Origin: Micromonospora sp. C28SCA-DRY-2
Lineage (GTDB): Bacteria; Actinomycetota; Actinomycetes; Mycobacteriales; Micromonosporaceae
Reading direction: 5' to 3'
NCBI RefSeq assembly: GCF_030519475.1
Contig: NZ_JAUMKD010000001.1
Coordinates: 930,001-994,000, forward strand
DNA length: 64,000 nucleotides
In this document: one piece after another, positions 16,364 through 24,627 of the stretch
How the letters are laid out: every line of letters starts with the position of its first letter
Numbering within the stretch: the first letter of the stretch is position 1
Notes under the pieces: model-generated
Told to the model about the DNA's origin: nothing
Databases searched by the model: none
What the model saw: the letters and a program-made list of their open reading frames with translations, nothing else
Position numbers and translations under genes: made by a program

Positions 16364-17371
16364 TCAGCGACCGCACGCCGGGCAGGCGCGGCGGGCGCGC
16401 CGGTGGTAGTCGACGGCCGCCACCCCGAGGCCCCAGCCCCACACCCAGTACGCCGGCTCGGCCACCCAGAAGAACGCCAGCGGGTAGCGGCCGTCGCCCG
16501 GGTCGAAGGTGCCGGTGACGGTCTCCACGGTGAGCTGGGCCAGGCCGATGCCGAAGTAGCCGACCAGGCCGACGGCGAACACGGCCGCCGGCACGAGCGG
16601 CAGCAGGCGCGGCACCCGCCGGCCGGCCAGCAGCGGCACCCAGCGGGGCCAGACCTGCCCCCAGCCGTACACCAGGGCCAGCGGCAGCAGCACCCCGGCC
16701 AGCAGGAAGCCGACCTCGAAGGCCACCATCGAGGCGCCCTGGCTCAGCGGCACCTCGTCGAAACCGACCCACACCTGCGCGGCCAGCCGCAGCAGGCAGC
16801 CGGCGACGGCCGCCCACGCCGCCACCCGGGCCCAACCCGGCACCACGGCGGGGCCGGTGGCGCGGGGCCGGCCGGTGCGCCCGCAGCGCCGGCAGTCGCC
16901 GCGCCGCCGGCGCCGGTGGTCGACCAGCGCCGCGGCGAGCAGCGCCACCCCGGCCAGGCAGCCGAGCCGGCTGGCGAACGCCCCCGGGTGGAACGCCGCG
17001 CCCGGGTCGAGGATGAGCAACCCGACCAGGTCGAGCAGGAGCAGGGCGCAGGAGAGCAGCAGCGCCGCGCAGACCGCCCAGCCGGCCGCGACCAGCGCGG
17101 GACGCCAGGCGCGGGCGCGGTTCAGCGCCACGCCGAGCAGCGCCGTGGCGGCACAGAGCACCACCGCCCACCACCCGGTGAACACCATCAGGTCGGTGCC
17201 GAGCGGCGGGAACGCGGGAGCGCCGGCGACCGCCCACCACAGGCGCAGCGCGCCGTAGGCCAGCGCCCAGCCGAACACGGCGCACGGCAGGGTCGGGCGA
17301 CGGGCCACGGCCGGCGGGGCGGGTGGGGCGTGCGGGGCGTGCGGAGCCGGCGGGGGCAGGGTGCGGGTCAT
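16364..17371 (-). CDS. Multi-pass membrane protein with CXXC motifs
   Basis: A 335-residue integral membrane protein with about eight hydrophobic segments. Two zinc-finger-like cysteine pairs are present in loops or tails: CRRC in an Arg-rich middle loop and CPAC at the very C-terminus. The N-terminal ~25 residues are Pro/Ala/His-rich. ATG at 17371 is preferred because GGGCAGG is well placed; an in-frame GTG at 17380 is the alternative. Function unknown. Confidence 0.7.
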   Translation of the reverse strand: MTRTLPPPAPHAPHAPPAPPAVARRPTLPCAVFGWALAYGALRLWWAVAGAPAFPPLGTDLMVFTGWWAVVLCAATALLGVALNRARAWRPALVAAGWAVCAALLLSCALLLLDLVGLLILDPGAAFHPGAFASRLGCLAGVALLAAALVDHRRRRRGDCRRCGRTGRPRATGPAVVPGWARVAAWAAVAGCLLRLAAQVWVGFDEVPLSQGASMVAFEVGFLLAGVLLPLALVYGWGQVWPRWVPLLAGRRVPRLLPLVPAAVFAVGLVGYFGIGLAQLTVETVTGTFDPGDGRYPLAFFWVAEPAYWVWGWGLGVAAVDYHRRARRACPACGR

Positions 17372-17489
17372 GCCGTTCACCCTGCCCGGCCGCCGACCGG
17401 CGCCCCTCCCGCTCGGGGGTGGAGCGACTCCCCCGCCGGGGGGAACCGGCGGTCGCGGGGCACAGCCGGGCGGCGGGCCGCACCGACGG

Positions 17490-18446
17490 TCAGCGCAGCG
17501 CGAGCGCCTGGAGGCTCACGCTGCCGCACTCCCCGGTGAACACCTCCTCGGTCACCCAGTTCAGCAGCAGCCGGGTCCCCTTCGGGGCCTGGAAGCGGAT
17601 GGTGAACTCGGCGGACCGGAGGGTGTGCGGGTCCTCCATCCGCAACGTCCGGCTCAGGCCGCCGGTGGAGAGCCGGACCTCGAGCCGGCCCCGGGCCATC
17701 CAGACCCCGGCGTACAGCCGCACCGTGCGTGCCTCGCCGGCGCCGGCCACGGCCAGCGCGAACCCGCTGCCGGACCCGCAGGTGTAGACCCCGGTCGGGG
17801 TGCCGTCCGCCGTACCCACCGGCGCGCCGTCACGCCAGCTGAACGTCTCCTGGTTGGCGTCCCAGCCGCCCCGGACGCCCCGGCCGCCGGCGTCGACCAG
17901 TTCGCCGGAGCCGCCGCGCTTGCGCACCGTCGAGTCGCCGCCGCGCAGTCCCCAGTGGATCCAGTCGCGCGGGCCCGACGCGGTCAGGTCCACCCGGGCG
18001 GGCACGTCCCGCTGCTCCACGCTGAGCGTGGGGCGCACCGGCGGACCGGAGGTCGCCGACCCGGACGGGGTCGGGCTCGGTGGGCGTTGGCGCGGCTGCA
18101 ACCCCGGCGAGGCCGGCCCGGTGGCCGGGTAGCGCAGTTCGGCGCCGGGGAACACGCTGGGCCGGCCGATCCCGGCCGGCAGACCGTCCGGGCGGTCGCC
18201 CCGCTCCCCCGGCGGATCCGGCTGGACGGCCAGGTACGACACCAGGGCGGCCAGGCAGGCGACGGCGGTCAACCCCTCCAGGACCCAGCGGCGGCGCTGC
18301 CGGAACCGGGCCAGCCCGCCCAGCACCTCGCGGGCGCGGGCCGGCAACGGCAGGGTCGAGCGGTGCCGGGCCGGTGTGCCGGACGCGCGGTGGCTGGCCG
18401 GTCCGGTCGCACCGGCGCGCGCTCGGGTGAGGTCTTCCTCGGCCAC
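17490..18446 (-). CDS. Single-pass membrane protein with extracytoplasmic beta-rich domain
   Basis: A 318-residue protein: a basic cytoplasmic N-terminus (~1-53), one membrane segment (~54-74), a Pro/Ser/Thr linker (~75-140) and a beta-sandwich-like C-terminal domain (~145-318) with WIHWGLRGG, TPTGVYTCGSG, VRLYAGVW and a closing LLNWVTEEVF. Two cysteines may pair. GTG at 18446 with GGAGG upstream. The 223 nt upstream hold no other gene that I can see. Function unknown; a carbohydrate-binding role is possible but not shown. Confidence 0.7.
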   Translation of the reverse strand: MAEEDLTRARAGATGPASHRASGTPARHRSTLPLPARAREVLGGLARFRQRRRWVLEGLTAVACLAALVSYLAVQPDPPGERGDRPDGLPAGIGRPSVFPGAELRYPATGPASPGLQPRQRPPSPTPSGSATSGPPVRPTLSVEQRDVPARVDLTASGPRDWIHWGLRGGDSTVRKRGGSGELVDAGGRGVRGGWDANQETFSWRDGAPVGTADGTPTGVYTCGSGSGFALAVAGAGEARTVRLYAGVWMARGRLEVRLSTGGLSRTLRMEDPHTLRSAEFTIRFQAPKGTRLLLNWVTEEVFTGECGSVSLQALALR

Positions 18447-18669
18447 CGACCCTCCACTCCCCCACCGGCCGGGCCCGGCCCCGGTGGCACCCGCCGCCCG
18501 CGCCGAGCCGTCTCACGTTCGCACCGGCTCGACCGCTTCGCAATGTGGACGGTCGGCGTACCCGGTTCGTCACCGGAAGGTAGCGGATGCGCCGGAATCC
18601 GGGAATCCCGGTCCGGGCACGGCGTAGCCGGCGTCGGATCCGGCGCGCGGCGCGACCGGGGGGTGGTCT

Positions 18670-19119
18670 TCAGCGCCGCTCGCGCCGGCGCAGCCCGCGG
18701 CCCGGATGCCAGCTCTCGATGACCAGGTGGTCGGCCGGGTCACCGACCCGGGTCAGCACCACCTCGGTCAGCTCGATCCGGAACCGGTGCGAGCCGTCCT
18801 CGCCCGCCGGCTCCTCGTGGGCGATGCCGGCGATCTTCGCGTCGCCGCCCCAGGCCCGCGGGTCGTCCTCGGGGGCGTCCTCGGTCGGGCAGTGCAGCGC
18901 GACCCGGGGGTCCCGGCGCAGGTCGAGGGCCTTGAGGGCACCGGCCATGCTGCCCAGCCGCAGGTGCTCGGGGTCGAAGTCGAACTCGGTGCCGCTGATC
19001 CGCGGCGAGCCGTCGCGGCGCAGCGTCGCCATCGTGCCGTGCTTGCGCACCGTGAAGCGGGCGCGCACCCGTGCGGCGAACTCGGGTTGCTCATCTACCA
19101 GGTCGGACCACCATGCCAT
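18670..19119 (-). CDS. PPOX-type pyridoxamine 5'-phosphate oxidase family protein
   Basis: A 149-residue split-barrel flavoprotein-like protein. Strand motifs MATLRRDGSPRISGTEF and DPRVALHC match the PPOX superfamily, which binds FMN or coenzyme F420 and reduces small molecules. The ATG at 19119 (MAWWSDL) is chosen. It lies just downstream of the pentapeptide gene (45 nt), same strand, and may share its transcript. Cofactor and substrate unknown. Confidence 0.82.
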   Translation of the reverse strand: MAWWSDLVDEQPEFAARVRARFTVRKHGTMATLRRDGSPRISGTEFDFDPEHLRLGSMAGALKALDLRRDPRVALHCPTEDAPEDDPRAWGGDAKIAGIAHEEPAGEDGSHRFRIELTEVVLTRVGDPADHLVIESWHPGRGLRRRERR

Positions 19120-19164
19120 GCCACCCACCCTGGCAGGAAAACCTGACAACCGGCGTCGGCTTTT

Positions 19165-19758
19165 TCAGCGGATCTCGAAACCGAGCGCCTGGGCGATCAC
19201 CACTGTCTGCTCGGCGTCGATGATCGCTCCGGCCCGCTCCACCACCAGCGGGTCGAGCGCGGTCAGGTCGCTGCCCCGCAGGTCGGCGCCGGAGAGCCGG
19301 GAGCTGTGCAGCTGGGCGGCGGAGAGGTCGACGCCGGTGACGGTGGCGCCGGTCAGGTTGGCCCCGGTCAGGTCGACCTCCCGCATCCGCACGTCGGTGA
19401 TCCGGACCCCGCGCAGGTCGGCCCCGGGCAGCGCGACGAACGACCAGTCACCGCCGCTGATCGTCATCGGGCGCAGGTCGCACTGGGCGAAGGTGCTGCC
19501 GACCAGCTTGCAGCCGGTGAACTCGGCCTCGAAGAGGTTGCACCGGGCGAAGCCGCACCGGGTGAAGGCCGAGTCGGTGTGCCGGGAGGCGTTGAACTTG
19601 ACGTTGCCGAAGGTGCACCCGTCGAAGACCGCGCCCCGGCTGACCGCCTCGGTCAGGTCGACGTGGAAGAACGAGCAGCGGACGAAGTGCCGGTCGACCA
19701 GCTCCTCGCCGTACCAGTCCTCGTTGCGGAAGGTCTCGTCCTCGGTCAGCTCGGGCAT
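19165..19758 (-). CDS. Pentapeptide-repeat protein
   Basis: A 197-residue protein made almost wholly of A(D/N)LXX-type repeats, clearest at ~108-165 (VDLTGANLTGATVTGVDL and SGADLRGSDL). These fold into a right-handed quadrilateral beta helix. The length and the Cys/Phe pattern in the first half resemble Qnr/MfpA/McbG proteins that mimic DNA and protect gyrase. That role is possible here but not proven. A -10 box 6 nt before the ATG suggests a leaderless transcript. Confidence 0.85.
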   Translation of the reverse strand: MPELTEDETFRNEDWYGEELVDRHFVRCSFFHVDLTEAVSRGAVFDGCTFGNVKFNASRHTDSAFTRCGFARCNLFEAEFTGCKLVGSTFAQCDLRPMTISGGDWSFVALPGADLRGVRITDVRMREVDLTGANLTGATVTGVDLSAAQLHSSRLSGADLRGSDLTALDPLVVERAGAIIDAEQTVVIAQALGFEIR

Positions 19759-19764
19759 CGGGCC

Positions 19765-19770
19765 AGGCTA
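19765..19770 (-). promoter_or_regulatory. -10 box, leaderless start of pentapeptide gene
   Basis: TAGCCT on the minus strand, then 6 nt, then the ATG at 19758. No Shine-Dalgarno. Confidence 0.5.
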
Positions 19771-19826
19771 CCGACGGCCACCGACATGTGTCGTCGTCGG
19801 CCCTTCCGGCCGGGGGTACCGCCGAG

Positions 19827-19832
19827 TAGGTT
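19827..19832 (+). promoter_or_regulatory. -10 box, near-leaderless start of serine hydrolase
   Basis: TAGGTT ends 7 nt before the GTG at 19840, so the start of the mRNA lies at or 1 nt before the codon. Confidence 0.5.
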
Positions 19833-19839
19833 CGGCGGC

Positions 19840-21072
19840 GTGAGTGTGGCACGCAGCATCGACCCGGATCAGATCGGCTTCGACCCGGCGCGGCTGGCGC
19901 GGATCGACGAGCACTTCGGCAGGTACGTCGACGCCGGGCGGCTGGCCGGCTGGCAGGTGGTGGTCACCCGCCGCGGCGAGGTGGCGCACGCCTCGACGTA
20001 CGGGCTGCGGGACGTGGAGGCCGGCCGGCCGGTGGAGCCGGACACGCTGTGGCGGATCTACTCGATGACCAAGCCGGTCACCTCGGTCGCCGCGATGATG
20101 CTCTGGGAGGAGGGCCGCTTCGAGCTGACCGACGAGATCAGCCGGTGGCTGCCCGAGTTCGCCGACCTGCGGGTCTACTCGAAGGGCTCGACGCTCAAGC
20201 CGTACACGGTGCCGGCGATCGAGCCGATCCGGGTCTGGCACCTGCTCACCCACACCGCCGGCCTGACCTACGGCTTCATGCAGACCTCGGTGGTCGACGG
20301 CCTCTACCGGGCCGCCGGCTACGACCTCTACCCGCCGGCCGACGTCGACCTGGCCACCGCCTGCCGGGCCTTCGGCGAGCTGCCGCTGCTGTTCCAGCCC
20401 GGCAGCGCGTGGGGCTACTCGGTCGCCACCGACGTGCTCGGCCGGCTGGTCGAGGTGGTCTCCGGGCAGAGCCTGGACGCCTTCTTCGCCGACCGGATCC
20501 TCCGCCCGCTCGGCATGACCGACACCCACTGGTGGGCCGACGGCGACGCCGCCGACCGGCTGGCCGCGCTCTACGCGCCCGACCCGCGCACCGGCCGCGC
20601 GTTCCGCTACGACAAGCTCGGCGCGCTGGCGTACGAGAAGCCGGCGTTCCTCTCCGGCGGCGGTGGCCTGATCTCCAGCGCCGCCGACTACCACCGGTTC
20701 ACCCAGATGCTGCTGCGCGGCGGTGAGCTGGACGGGGCCCGCCTGCTCGGCCCCCGCACCGTGCGCTTCATGACCCGCAACCACCTGCCCGGCGGGCAGG
20801 ACCTGGGCACCCTGTCCACCGGCGGCTTCGCCGAGACCACCCTCGACGGGATCGGCTTCGGCCTCGGTTTCGCCGTGGTCGAGGACCCGGTCCCGAGCCG
20901 GGTGCCGAGCAGCGTCGGCGAGTACTACTGGGGCGGCGTGGCCAGCACCGCGTTCTGGGTGGACCCGGTCGAGGAGATCACCGCGCTGCTCTTCACCCAG
21001 CTGCTGCCGTCCAGCACCTACCCGCTCCGGCCGCAGCTGCGCCAACTGGTCTACTCCGCCCTGGTCGACTGA
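19840..21072 (+). CDS. Serine hydrolase, class C beta-lactamase/esterase family
   Basis: A 410-residue cytoplasmic protein of the beta-lactamase-fold serine hydrolases (EstB-like). SxxK is Ser75-Lys78 (IYSMTKPVTSVAAM); the Tyr motif is in SAWGYSVATDVLGRLVE; the segment HLLTHTAGLTYGF is characteristic of the family. No signal peptide. GTG at 19840 is chosen because it sits at the predicted leaderless transcription start; longer readings overlap the divergent pentapeptide gene. Likely an esterase or amidase of unknown substrate. Confidence 0.85.
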   Translation: MSVARSIDPDQIGFDPARLARIDEHFGRYVDAGRLAGWQVVVTRRGEVAHASTYGLRDVEAGRPVEPDTLWRIYSMTKPVTSVAAMMLWEEGRFELTDEISRWLPEFADLRVYSKGSTLKPYTVPAIEPIRVWHLLTHTAGLTYGFMQTSVVDGLYRAAGYDLYPPADVDLATACRAFGELPLLFQPGSAWGYSVATDVLGRLVEVVSGQSLDAFFADRILRPLGMTDTHWWADGDAADRLAALYAPDPRTGRAFRYDKLGALAYEKPAFLSGGGGLISSAADYHRFTQMLLRGGELDGARLLGPRTVRFMTRNHLPGGQDLGTLSTGGFAETTLDGIGFGLGFAVVEDPVPSRVPSSVGEYYWGGVASTAFWVDPVEEITALLFTQLLPSSTYPLRPQLRQLVYSALVD

Positions 21073-21113
21073 CCGGGATCGGCGTTCCACCGACGGGCGA
21101 CGGGACGGCTCCA

Positions 21114-21119
21114 TAGCCT
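21114..21119 (+). promoter_or_regulatory. -10 box, leaderless start of NAD(P)H-binding protein
   Basis: TAGCCT, 6 nt, then the GTG at 21126; no Shine-Dalgarno. Confidence 0.5.
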
Positions 21120-21125
21120 GGGACC

Positions 21126-21767
21126 GTGAGCAACATCGTCGTGTTCGGGGCCGGTGGCACCGCTGGCTCGCGGGTCACCGCCGAGGCGGTCAACCGGGGC
21201 CACCGGGTGGTCGCGGCGGTACGGCGCCCGGAGGCCACCTCGTACCTGCCGGCCGGGGTGCACGTGGTGACCGGCGACGCCACCAGCGAGCGGAGCGTAC
21301 GGGAGTTGGCGCCGGACGCGGACGCGATGGTGGTGGCGATCGGCGGCGGCGAGCACGGGCTCTGGCTCGCCGCGGCGCGGAACCTGGTCACCACGCTGCG
21401 CGGGATGCCGGACGCGCCGCGGATCGTCCACCTGGGTGGCGGGTCCACCCTGCTCACCCCGCGCGGCACCCGCTACCTGGACGAGCCGGACTTCCCGGAG
21501 GAGTACCGCCCCTCGGCGTTGGGCCAGGCCGAGGCGCTCGACTACTACCGGTCCTCGGCCGACGGGGTGCGCTGGACGTACGTGTCACCGCCGCCGCTGG
21601 AGTTCCACCCGGGCGAGCGCACCGGGCACTACCGCACCGGCGGCGACCAGCCGGTCACCGACGACCAGGGCCGCTCGGTGCTCAGCTACGAGGACCTGGC
21701 GGTGGCGATCGTGGACGAGATCGAGAACCCGCGGCACGAGAACACCCGCTTCACCGCCGCGTACTGA
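21126..21767 (+). CDS. NAD(P)H-binding protein, atypical SDR (NmrA/SDR_a5-like)
   Basis: A 213-residue Rossmann-fold protein. Nucleotide-binding motif IVVFGAGGTAGSRVTAEA at the N-terminus, then VVAAVRRPEA and VVTGDAT, as in the atypical short-chain dehydrogenases that act as NAD(P)-dependent epimerases, reductases or redox sensors. No canonical YXXXK is obvious. It follows the serine hydrolase by 53 nt but has its own -10 box. Substrate unknown. Confidence 0.82.
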   Translation: MSNIVVFGAGGTAGSRVTAEAVNRGHRVVAAVRRPEATSYLPAGVHVVTGDATSERSVRELAPDADAMVVAIGGGEHGLWLAAARNLVTTLRGMPDAPRIVHLGGGSTLLTPRGTRYLDEPDFPEEYRPSALGQAEALDYYRSSADGVRWTYVSPPPLEFHPGERTGHYRTGGDQPVTDDQGRSVLSYEDLAVAIVDEIENPRHENTRFTAAY

Positions 21768-21801
21768 CCGCGGCGGGCCGCCGGGACGGGTGGGTGCGCC
21801 G

Positions 21802-22266
21802 TCAGTCGGCCAGGCGGGCGGGGAAGCCGCCGGTGGCGATCGGACCCCAGGCGTCGATGGTCACCCGGATCAGCGACTTGCCCTGGCGCACCATCGCCTG
21901 CCGGTACTCGTCCCAGTCCGGGTGCTCGCCGGAGACGCAGCGGAAGTACTCCACCAGCGGCTCCAGCGCCTCGGGCAGGTCGAGCACCTCGGCGGTGCCG
22001 TCGAGCTGCACCCACGGGCCGTTCCAGTCGTCGGAGAGCACGCACGCCGACACCCGCGGGTCGCGGCGGATGTTGGTGACCTTGGCCCGCTCCGGGTAGG
22101 TGGAGACCACCAGCCGGCCGGCCGGGTCCACCCCGGCGGTGACCGGCGAGGACTGCGGGCGGCCGTCGGCCCGGGTGGTCATCAGGAGGACCCGGTGCCG
22201 GGGCCGGACGAAGTCGAGCAGGCCGGCCCGGTCGACCCGGGTGTTCGTCGCGATGCTTCGTGCCAC
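21802..22266 (-). CDS. PPOX class F420-dependent oxidoreductase
   Basis: A 154-residue split-barrel protein. LLMTTRADGRPQSSPVTAGV and RRDPRVSACVLSDDW are the signature strands of the F420/FMN-binding PPOX family; the C-terminal DAWGPIATGGFP matches the actinobacterial F420-type subgroup. GTG at 22266 lies 6 nt after TAGAAA, so it may also be leaderless. It is convergent with the NAD(P)H-binding gene. Substrate unknown. Confidence 0.85.
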   Translation of the reverse strand: MARSIATNTRVDRAGLLDFVRPRHRVLLMTTRADGRPQSSPVTAGVDPAGRLVVSTYPERAKVTNIRRDPRVSACVLSDDWNGPWVQLDGTAEVLDLPEALEPLVEYFRCVSGEHPDWDEYRQAMVRQGKSLIRVTIDAWGPIATGGFPARLAD

Positions 22267-22327
22267 CGCTCGTTTCTACCAGGAACGGGCGGGCACGTCG
22301 CGGCCCCGCCCGGGCGGCCCGCCCGCG

Positions 22328-22969
22328 TCAGCCGGGCCGGACGGCGGCGCGTCCGCCGGCCGGTTGGGCCGGGACCCGCGGCCGCACGGTCGGCCGCCAC
22401 GCCCGGCCGTTGGCGTAGATCACCCGGAAGCCGAGGTACGACGCCAGCGGCGCCCAGTGCGCCGAGCCCATCCGCAGTTCGGCGGCGTTGTGCCGCTGCC
22501 CGTTGGCCAGCACGTCGAGCAGCACCGTCTCGAAGGCCGCCGATTCCACCCAGTCCACCTCGCGGGTGTAGCCGCAGATCAGCGCGGCTCCGGTGACCTG
22601 GAGGAATTCGCGCAGCGCGGCGTCGGAGGCGCGGAGCACGGAACAGCTGCCGAAATACAGCCGGCGCCCCTCGCAGCGCCCGGACATCAGTTCCGCGACG
22701 TCGGCGAGTTCGACGGAGTTCCAGTCGGTCAGGCAGAGCCGGCTCGGCTCGCCGTGCGTGGCGAAGAAGCCGACCCGGTAGTCGGCGTACTGCTTGAGCA
22801 GCCAGCGGTCGAGGAAGTAGAAGAGCTCGTCGCGGGTGGCCGCGTCCCGGTGGATGAACCGGATCTTCCCGAGCCGCTCCAGCAGTTCCAGCGTGGGCAG
22901 CACCGAACCCCGCTCGTTGAGGTCCCGGTGCCACTGCCCCTCGACGCAGAAGACGCCACCGCGTGCCAC
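22328..22969 (-). CDS. DUF6642-like protein, possible caspase-fold (CHAT-like) peptidase
   Basis: A 213-residue protein of a conserved actinobacterial family that I believe is catalogued as DUF6642. Hydrophobic strands end in ATHGEP (His72) and YFGSCSVL (Cys109), followed by ALICGYTREVDW. A His after a beta strand, then a Cys after the next strand about 40 residues on, is the layout of clan CD peptidases such as CHAT and caspase domains. That reading is inference. GTG at 22969 is chosen because GGAGG is 5 nt upstream. It lies 61 nt before the F420 oxidoreductase gene on the same strand. Confidence 0.7.
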   Translation of the reverse strand: MARGGVFCVEGQWHRDLNERGSVLPTLELLERLGKIRFIHRDAATRDELFYFLDRWLLKQYADYRVGFFATHGEPSRLCLTDWNSVELADVAELMSGRCEGRRLYFGSCSVLRASDAALREFLQVTGAALICGYTREVDWVESAAFETVLLDVLANGQRHNAAELRMGSAHWAPLASYLGFRVIYANGRAWRPTVRPRVPAQPAGGRAAVRPG

Positions 22970-23070
22970 GCCCACCTCCGCCTGTCCGCCGCCCGGGCTG
23001 ACGTTACCGGCCCCGCCCACCCGGAGAACATCACCCTCGGTGTGGCCGATTGCGACGTCGCGTGCGGTTG

Positions 23071-23149
23071 CGCCGTTCCTGTGACTCGTCGGCGAGCAAT
23101 GGGCGATTCACGAATGCCCCTAATTCCCAGCCGAGACTCAGGAACGGCG
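23071..23149. promoter_or_regulatory. Nested inverted repeat in the 306-nt spacer before the M15 peptidase
   Basis: The spacer 22970-23275 has no gene. It holds an outer perfect 11-bp inverted repeat (23071-23081 with 23139-23149), partly extended to 18-nt arms, enclosing a second inverted repeat at 23101-23119 (GGGCGATTC, AC, GAATGCCC). The region is less GC-rich than its surroundings. It could be a structured leader RNA or a protein-binding site; I cannot decide. Confidence 0.4.
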
Positions 23150-23275
23150 AATCATGAGGACATTTCTCGTTAATCGCCTCCTAACCCCCGGATCAGTGTC
23201 AGGGTGGAAATCGCGGGACGTCCCGGTCGATGTCCTGCGGGCCACCCCAATCGCACTCCTATCGGGAGGACTTCT

Positions 23276-24064
23276 GTGCGCGTAAACACCTTGAAGCGGG
23301 CTGTCGTCGCGTTCGCCCTGGCGTTGCCGGGTGCCGCGATCGCCACGGTGGTCGCCGCACCAGCGGCCCATGCCGACGGCTGCTACACCTGGCAACGGAA
23401 CCTCTACCAGGGGCGCTCCGGCGACGACGTGCGCCAGCTCCAACTGCGCGTCGCCGGCTGGGCCGGCAACCGGGACATCGTCGAGCTCGACGGCCGGTTC
23501 GGCCCGAAGACCGCCGCCGCGGTCCGGCGCTTCCAGGCCGCGTACGGGCTGCGGGTGGACGGCGTCGCCGGCCCGCAGACGTACGCCAAGCTCTACGAGC
23601 TCCAGGACAACGACTGCACGCCCCGGCACTTCAGCTACGCCGAGATGGACGACGGCTGCGGTCGGGGCGGGTGGAGCGGGGGCCCGCTCTCGCCCGCCGA
23701 GACCCGGCAGAACGCGCTGCGCACCATGTGGAAGCTGGAGGCGTTGCGGCGCAGCACGGGTGACAAGCCGATCTACGTGAGCAGCGGCTTCCGCAGCCGC
23801 GACTGCAACCGGCAGGTCGGCGGCGCGTCGGACAGCCAGCACCTCTACGGCAACGCCGCCGACATCACCTCACGGACCAGCTCGCTCTGCCAGTTGGCCC
23901 GGGACGCCCGCAGCCGGGGCTTCAGCGGGATCTACGGTCCCGGCTACCCGGACCACGACGACCACGTGCACGTGGACTCGCGGCGGGAGAACAACCGGGA
24001 CAACAGCTCGAACACCACCAGTTGGTCCGCGCCGGACTGCGGGATCGGCGCCGGCAACGACTGA
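23276..24064 (+). CDS. Secreted zinc D-Ala-D-Ala carboxypeptidase (peptidase M15) with peptidoglycan-binding domain
   Basis: A 262-residue exported enzyme that trims peptidoglycan stem peptides. Signal peptide ~1-33 (ends AHA-DG). A PG_binding_1 domain (~43-108; QLRVAGWAGNR and DGRFGPKTAAAVRRFQ) precedes an M15 catalytic domain (~135-245) with zinc ligands His189 and Asp196 (SQHLYGNAAD) and the DDHVHVD motif (His230/His232). Several cysteines suggest disulfides. GTG at 23276 with GGGAGGA upstream. It resembles the Streptomyces albus G type. A strong terminator follows. Confidence 0.9.
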   Translation: MRVNTLKRAVVAFALALPGAAIATVVAAPAAHADGCYTWQRNLYQGRSGDDVRQLQLRVAGWAGNRDIVELDGRFGPKTAAAVRRFQAAYGLRVDGVAGPQTYAKLYELQDNDCTPRHFSYAEMDDGCGRGGWSGGPLSPAETRQNALRTMWKLEALRRSTGDKPIYVSSGFRSRDCNRQVGGASDSQHLYGNAADITSRTSSLCQLARDARSRGFSGIYGPGYPDHDDHVHVDSRRENNRDNSSNTTSWSAPDCGIGAGND

Positions 24065-24075
24065 GCACACGACGG

Positions 24076-24123
24076 CGACGCCGGCCCGGGCGGGAGGGGA
24101 ATCCCGTGCCCGGGCCGGCGTCG
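24076..24123 (+). terminator. Terminator of the M15 peptidase gene
   Basis: Perfect 16-bp stem (24076-24091 with 24108-24123) with a 16-nt loop that can itself pair (GGGA with TCCC). It may also serve the convergent gene ending at 24160. Confidence 0.75.
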
Positions 24124-24159
24124 TCCTGCCCCGGCGGGCGCTGGCGGCCGTACCTCCGC

Positions 24160-24627
24160 TCAGCTCGCCCGGGGCCAGCGCGGCGCGGTGGCGGGGGGAG
24201 CCACCGGCCGGCCGGAGTTCGCGGGCCGGACCGCCGGCCGCGCGCCCGGCGGGGCCACCCGGGCGGCCTGGCCGTGCAGCGGGTAGCCGGCACGCGGCGC
24301 GGCCCCGGTGCCACGCGCCGGCCCGGGACCGGTCACCGTGAACGGGAACGGCACGTGCACGAACGGGTTGCCGTGCCGGATCAGAGCGTCGATCTGCCGC
24401 TCGTTGAGCCCGTGCTCGGTCAGCACCCGCCGTCCCCAGCGGTGCAGCCGGCACGGGTACGTCGCGCCGTCGTTGCGGCACAGCGGCCCCGAGGGCCACT
24501 CCTCGGCGGTGTGCACCACCACCGCCCGCACCGCGAGCCGGACATCCTCCGGGGTCAGCGGGGCCGGGACCGGCACCTCGCCCAGTACCTGATCGATGGG
24601 ATCCGTCGACTGCTCACCAACTCGCAC
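24160..24627 (-). CDS. Small Cys/His-motif protein, paralog B
   Basis: A 155-residue protein whose core (~20-95) matches paralog A at 15947-16267: LAVRAVVVH, LCRND, YPCRLHRWG, RVL and IDALIRHG. The C-terminal ~55 residues are Pro/Ala/Gly/Arg-rich and are missing in paralog A. GTG at 24627 has GGGAGG 6 nt upstream. The 177 nt upstream contain an inverted repeat (CGGTGA and TCACCG, 24768-24784) that may be an operator. Like paralog A it is convergent to a D,D-carboxypeptidase gene. Function unknown. Confidence 0.75.
   Translation of the reverse strand: MRVGEQSTDPIDQVLGEVPVPAPLTPEDVRLAVRAVVVHTAEEWPSGPLCRNDGATYPCRLHRWGRRVLTEHGLNERQIDALIRHGNPFVHVPFPFTVTGPGPARGTGAAPRAGYPLHGQAARVAPPGARPAVRPANSGRPVAPPATAPRWPRAS

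Noticed and set aside
23071..23149. c-di-AMP (ydaO) riboswitch before the M15 peptidase
   Set aside because: GTGAATC and a GGGAA-like run occur only on the minus strand, pointing away from the peptidase, and the rest of the consensus and length do not fit.
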